From DASUZB01 sp036377075 (lineage in GTDB: Bacteria > Actinomycetota > CALGFH01): a stretch of DNA of 64,000 nucleotides. The position numbers and the translations under genes are program-made. The notes beneath the pieces are model-generated. The model ran no database searches and was not told where the DNA came from. It saw only the letters and a program-made list of their open reading frames with translations. The DNA is taken from the NCBI GenBank assembly GCA_036377075.1, contig DASUZB010000315.1, positions 1 to 64,000 on the forward strand. The letters are read 5' to 3'. The first letter of the stretch is position 1, and every line of letters begins with the position of its first letter. Shown here in pieces: positions 60,767 through 64,000 of this stretch.

Positions 60767-61302
60767 TGGACGCGGCCGTGCGGCGTCGGTGCCTGGCTGG
60801 TGGCCGGGGAACCGGCGTGCTGGGGCGGCTGCCCTGGGTGAGGTCCGCGGTGGGGGAGCGGGGTGCCGCGGTGGTGGAGTTCGTGGTGGTGTTCCTGGCG
60901 TTGCTGGTGCCGCTGGTGTACGTGGTCGCGGTGATGGCGGACGTGCAGCGGGCGTTGCTCGCGACGTCGAGTGCGGCCCGGGAGGTCGGGCGGGTGTACG
61001 TGACCGCGGCCGACCGGGATGACGCGCGCGTGCGGACCGGGCGGGCGTACGCGGAGGTGCTGGGCAACTACGGCCTGCGGCCGGGTGCTGGGCGTGACCG
61101 GCTCGCGGTGACCGCGGAGTGTCCGGCGACGGCGCCGGCGTGCGCCGGCGGGTTCGGGCCGGGCGCCGAGGTGCGGGTGGTGGCGACGTACCGGGTGGCG
61201 GTGGCGCGGCTGCCGTTCCTCGGTTCGGTCGGTGGGCCGAGCGTGACGGTCGGGGCGACGCACCGGACCCGGGCGGACCGGTTTCGGGGGTTCGGGACGT
61301 GA
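60766..61302 (+). CDS. TadE/TadF-like pseudopilin
   Basis: A 178-residue protein. After a basic N-terminus the pilin-like helix GERGAAVVEFVVVFLALLVP carries the conserved Glu, followed by QRALLATSSAAREVGRVYVT and an extracytoplasmic domain with two Cys (AECPATAPACAGG) likely forming a disulfide. The ATG shares its A with the preceding stop (TGATG). A GTG at 60730 would add 12 residues. It overlaps the next gene by GTGA. Confidence 0.88.
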   Translation: MDAAVRRRCLAGGRGTGVLGRLPWVRSAVGERGAAVVEFVVVFLALLVPLVYVVAVMADVQRALLATSSAAREVGRVYVTAADRDDARVRTGRAYAEVLGNYGLRPGAGRDRLAVTAECPATAPACAGGFGPGAEVRVVATYRVAVARLPFLGSVGGPSVTVGATHRTRADRFRGFGT

Positions 61303-61799
61303 GCGGGCGGCCGGCCGGGCGCCGCCGCGGAGGTTCGCGGTGGCGCGAGGATCGTCGAGGTGGGCGCCAGGACGGGCAGATGCTGGTGTTCCTGGTCGGG
61401 CTGGTGGTGCTGGTGCTGATGGTGCTGGCGCTGGGGTGGGACACGTCGAACTGGTTCCTCGGGCACCGGGCCCTGGACGACCTGGCCGACGGCGCGGCGG
61501 TGGCGGCGGCGGGCGAGCTGGACACGCGGGCGTACTACGCCAGTGAGGGGCGGGAGGTGGCGCTGCTCGAGCGGCGGGCGGAGGCGACGGTGGGGGAGTT
61601 CGTGGCCGCCGCGGCGGGCGACTCCGGGGTGCGGCGGGTCGAGGTGGCGTCGGTGGTGGTGCGTGGGAGCCCGGCCGGGCCGGTGGTGGCGGTGGAGCTG
61701 GAGGCGGGGACGCCGGTGGGGTTGCTGCGGCTGCTTGGGGTCGTGCCGCCCCGGATGGTGGGGGGCGCCACGGCGGTGGGGAGGGTGGTCGCGCCGTGA
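61299..61799 (+). CDS. TadG-like pilus assembly membrane protein
   Basis: A 166-residue protein. The basic N-terminus (RRRGGSRWREDRRGGRQDG) is followed by the TadG/TadE-N-like span QMLVFLVGLVVLVLMVLALG and DTSNWFLGHRALDDLADGAA, then a small extracytoplasmic domain. Full TadG proteins are longer and carry a vWA domain; here only the N-terminal putative Flp pilus-assembly domain remains. It is last in the pilus operon and coupled by GTGA to the gene before it. Confidence 0.85.
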   Translation: MSGRPAGRRRGGSRWREDRRGGRQDGQMLVFLVGLVVLVLMVLALGWDTSNWFLGHRALDDLADGAAVAAAGELDTRAYYASEGREVALLERRAEATVGEFVAAAAGDSGVRRVEVASVVVRGSPAGPVVAVELEAGTPVGLLRLLGVVPPRMVGGATAVGRVVAP

Positions 61800-61835
61800 T
61801 GTGGAATCATCGTCGGTGGAGCGAGGGAGGGACCG

Positions 61836-62696
61836 GTGGCGGGAGATCCGGTGCGGCGGCGCGAGGTCGCGTTCGTGCTCGGCGGTGGCGGGGTCCTGGG
61901 GGCCCACGAGGTCGGCATGCTGCGGGCGCTCGCCGAGGCTGGGATCCGGCCGGACCTGGTCCTGGGGACTTCGGTCGGTGCGATCAACGGGGTGTTCGTG
62001 GCGGCTGATCCCGCCGCCGCGCTGGGCTGGCTGGACCAGGTGTGGCGCGGCGGGGTCGCCAGCGAGGCGTTCGGGGGGTCGTTGTTCGGGCGGGTGGCGA
62101 CGCTGGCGCGTTCGGGGACGCACCTGCATTCCAACGAGCCGCTGCGCGGGATGCTGGAGGCGTTGCTGCCGGTGGCGCGGATCGAGGAGCTGGCGGTGCC
62201 GTTCCAGTGCGTGGCGGCGAGCATCGAGCGGGCGGCGGCGCACTGGTTCACCGCCGGGCCGGTCGTCCCGGCGGTGCTGGCGTCCGCGGCGGTGCCTGGC
62301 CTGCTGCCGCCGGTGCGGGTTGGCGGGGAGCACTTCCTGGACGGTGGGCTGGTGCACTCGATCCCGGTCGGGCGTGCGGTGAGCCTCGGCGCCGGGACGG
62401 TGTACGTGCTCCACGTCGGCCGGATCGAGCGGCCGCTCGAGGTGCCGCGGCGGCCGTGGGAGGTGGGCCTGGTCGCGTTCGAGATCGCGCGGCGTCACCG
62501 GTTCGCCGAGGAGATGGCCTCGCTGCCGCCGGGGGTGACGGTGCACGTGCTGCCGGCGGGGGTCGACGGGCAGGGCCGTGGCGCGGACCTGTCGCAGCTG
62601 CGCTACCGGGACGTGTCCCGGATCGACGAGCACATCGAGCGGGCGTACGCGGCGTCGGTGGCGTACCTCGCCGGCGTGCCGTCGGCGTCGAGGTGA
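61836..62696 (+). CDS. Patatin-like phospholipase
   Basis: A 286-residue RssA/patatin-type hydrolase. The oxyanion loop is VLGGGGVLGAHEVGML, the nucleophile elbow LGTSVGAINGVFV (Gly-Thr-Ser-Val-Gly, Ser about residue 47), and the catalytic Asp HFLDGGLVHSIPV. It would hydrolyse acyl ester bonds in phospholipids. GTG start after GGAGGGACC. It overlaps the following acyltransferase by GTGA, so deacylation and reacylation enzymes are made together. Confidence 0.92.
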   Translation: MAGDPVRRREVAFVLGGGGVLGAHEVGMLRALAEAGIRPDLVLGTSVGAINGVFVAADPAAALGWLDQVWRGGVASEAFGGSLFGRVATLARSGTHLHSNEPLRGMLEALLPVARIEELAVPFQCVAASIERAAAHWFTAGPVVPAVLASAAVPGLLPPVRVGGEHFLDGGLVHSIPVGRAVSLGAGTVYVLHVGRIERPLEVPRRPWEVGLVAFEIARRHRFAEEMASLPPGVTVHVLPAGVDGQGRGADLSQLRYRDVSRIDEHIERAYAASVAYLAGVPSASR

Positions 62697-63760
62697 GCGG
62701 CGTGCTTCCGCCCCGGATCGTGCGGCGGTTGCTGCTGGCGCCGTTGCTGCTGGTGGTGACGGTGGCCGTCGCGGTGAACCTGCCGCTGCTGCTGGTCGCG
62801 GCCGCGGCGGTCTCGCCGTGGCTGCCTGGCCGCTGGCGGGCGTTGCGGCTGTTGTGGTTCGGGCTGGTGTGGTTGGCGTTGGAGTCGGTCGCCCTGTCGG
62901 TCTGCCTGGGGCTGTGGGTGGCCAGTGGGTTCGGCAGCCGGTTGCGGTCGGAGCCGTACCTGGAGCGGCACTACGCGGTCATGCGCTGGTTCCTGGCGGT
63001 CCTGGTCTGGGTCGCGACCCGTGCGTTCAAGCTTCGCATCGAGGTGGAGGAGCCGGAGCTGACGCGGGCGGAGGCGGTGGCGCGGCTGACCCGGCCGGTG
63101 ATCGTGCTGAGCCGCCATGCTGGTCCGGGCGACTCGTTCCTGCTCGTCCACCACCTGCTGAACCGTTACCGGCGGCGGCCGCGGATCGTGCTGAAGGCGG
63201 CGTTGCAGTTCGACCCGGGGTTGGACGTGGTGGTCAACCGGCTGCCGAGCGTGTTCGTGACGCCGAGGCGCGGTGCCGACACCCTGGTCATCCAGGCGAT
63301 CGAGCGGCTGGCCGCGGGGCTGGGACCGACCGACGCGCTGGTGATCTTTCCCGAGGGTGCCAACTTCACCCCGCGGCGGCGGCTGCGGGCGATCCACCGT
63401 CTGGAGCACCGCGCGATGGTCGAGGAGGCCCAGCGCGCCCGGGCGATGCGGTACCTGCTCCCTCCGCGGCCTGGTGGCGCGCTGGCCGCGATCGCGGCCG
63501 CGCCGGCGGCCGACGTGATCTTCGTCGCCCACACCGGCCTCGAGGACCTGATCACCGTCGGCGACATCTGGAACGGGCTGCCGATGGAGCAGGGCATCAA
63601 GGCGCGCTGGTGGCGGGTGCCGAGGGCGGAGGTGCCGGCGGGGCGGGAGGCGCAGACCCGCTGGCTGTACGACTGGTGGGCGCGGATCGACGAGTGGATC
63701 GGGGAGAACCGTCCGGTCCCGCGGCCGCCTGCCGCGCGCCAGGGTCCCCCAGCTCGGTAG
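62693..63760 (+). CDS. PlsC-like lysophospholipid acyltransferase, membrane bound
   Basis: A 355-residue protein. Two or three N-terminal spans (LLLAPLLLVVTVAVAVNLPL, LWFGLVWLALESVALSVCLG) are followed by a PlsC/LPLAT domain with catalytic H-x4-D in LSRHAGPGDSF, substrate motif ALVIFPEGANFTPRRRLRAI, and PAADVIFVAHTGLEDL. It is longer than typical AGPATs. It probably re-esterifies a lysolipid released by the coupled patatin-like enzyme, though the acceptor is unproven. Confidence 0.88.
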   Translation: MSGVLPPRIVRRLLLAPLLLVVTVAVAVNLPLLLVAAAAVSPWLPGRWRALRLLWFGLVWLALESVALSVCLGLWVASGFGSRLRSEPYLERHYAVMRWFLAVLVWVATRAFKLRIEVEEPELTRAEAVARLTRPVIVLSRHAGPGDSFLLVHHLLNRYRRRPRIVLKAALQFDPGLDVVVNRLPSVFVTPRRGADTLVIQAIERLAAGLGPTDALVIFPEGANFTPRRRLRAIHRLEHRAMVEEAQRARAMRYLLPPRPGGALAAIAAAPAADVIFVAHTGLEDLITVGDIWNGLPMEQGIKARWWRVPRAEVPAGREAQTRWLYDWWARIDEWIGENRPVPRPPAARQGPPAR

Positions 63761-63798
63761 GCCGGGGGCGCACGGCCGGACGCGATTTCACCGTCGGC

Positions 63799-63804
63799 TA
63801 GGGT
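63799..63804 (+). promoter_or_regulatory. Candidate -10 element for the Tat-exported gene
   Basis: TAGGGT 27 nt before the ATG at 63832, with GGGGGTGACG as a weak ribosome binding region. Confidence 0.4.
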
Positions 63805-63831
63805 CGCCCTGGCGCGTTGGGGGTGACGTTC

Positions 63832-64000
63832 ATGGCCCGAACCCGGTTGTTGGATTGGTTGCAGCAGGCCGCGTCGGTGGCGGCCGAGCCGGCCGCCCGC
63901 CAGGTGCCTGGCGGGCCGGTGGCCGCCGAACGCCGGCCGGGCCGCCGGGAGGTGCTGAAGCTGGCCGGGGCGGGCGGGCTGGCCGCCGGCCTGGCCGCGC
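63832..64000 (+). CDS. Tat-exported protein, 3'-truncated by the window
   Basis: Only 56 codons are visible. A leader with RTRLLDWLQQAASVAAEPA precedes a twin-arginine signal, GRREVLKLAGAGGLAAGLAA, matching S/T/G-R-R-x-x-L-K and a hydrophobic core. The mature part is outside the window, so the function cannot be told. Confidence 0.7.
   Translation, partial: MARTRLLDWLQQAASVAAEPAARQVPGGPVAAERRPGRREVLKLAGAGGLAAGLAA

Overview
The window is about 72% GC and carries marker genes of Actinomycetota: a WhiB-family iron-sulfur regulator, mtrA-mtrB-lpqB, the F420 genes cofD and cofE, a BldC-like HTH gene, an Rv3235-family gene, a BldN-like ECF sigma factor with its anti-sigma partner, and frequent leaderless -10 motifs. 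From about 10 to 51 kb the gene order matches the block conserved between Mycobacterium (whiB2/fbiA/fbiB through mtrAB-lpqB to secA1) and Streptomyces. I cannot fix the order or family from sequence alone.

Layout. 1-11 kb is a surface-polysaccharide locus. It has two multi-spanning membrane proteins, a Wzm/Wzt-type ABC exporter, three GT4 glycosyltransferases and a GDP-mannose pyrophosphorylase-like enzyme, most with overlapping stop/start codons. A self-contained arsR-SRPBCC-ribD-like stress cassette with its own operator array is embedded in it. 11-17 kb holds a DUF3105 membrane protein, an amino-acid permease remnant, cofE-cofD (F420 side chain), the sigma/anti-sigma pair and whiB. 17-31 kb holds a giant GT2 membrane protein, a DUF5719 protein, a zincin, a small zinc ribbon, phosphomannomutase, Trm112, a PGI/PMI-like SIS protein, purine nucleoside phosphorylase, an orphan histidine kinase, SAH hydrolase and a PEBP lipoprotein. 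31-39 kb holds an RDD protein divergent from a SpoIIM-like protein, then the DUF58-MoxR-DUF4350-DUF4129 operon. 39-49 kb holds mtrA-mtrB-lpqB, comF, hpf, a NarL-type regulator, a ROK kinase and secA. 49-53 kb is a decayed accessory patch: a RibD-like protein with an internal deletion, an epimerase/ECF41-sigma chimera, an EamA transporter and a monooxygenase remnant. Between and after these lie the Rv3235-like and LysM genes. 54-62 kb is a Tad/Flp pilus cluster (cpaB, cpaE/tadZ, tadA, tadB, tadC, a small Flp-like protein, three TadE/G-like pseudopilins). It is followed by a translationally coupled patatin-acyltransferase pair and the start of a Tat-exported protein.

How the parts work together. 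The core block supplies mannose-nucleotide metabolism (pyrophosphorylase, phosphomannomutase, SIS isomerase), envelope signalling (MtrAB-LpqB), protein export (SecA) and F420. The flanking regions use sugars and export machinery to build the cell surface.

The strongest novel signal is a dispersed palindromic element. Five copies lie in four genes, in a long 84-bp form (three copies) and a short form of about 44 bp (two copies). Four copies sit inside reading frames without breaking them: as a 28-residue peptide in Wzt, as two tandem 28-residue units in CofE, and inverted inside a membrane protein. The fifth supplies the stop codon of the SIS gene. This resembles the behaviour of Rickettsia palindromic elements, but the sequence is different. 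Other points of interest are a 16-bp-phased ArsR operator array, four TANNNT-N6-start leaderless promoters, a 10-bp direct-repeat motif recurring near a BldC-like gene, two probable CTG starts, and an epimerase fused to an ECF41 sigma fragment.
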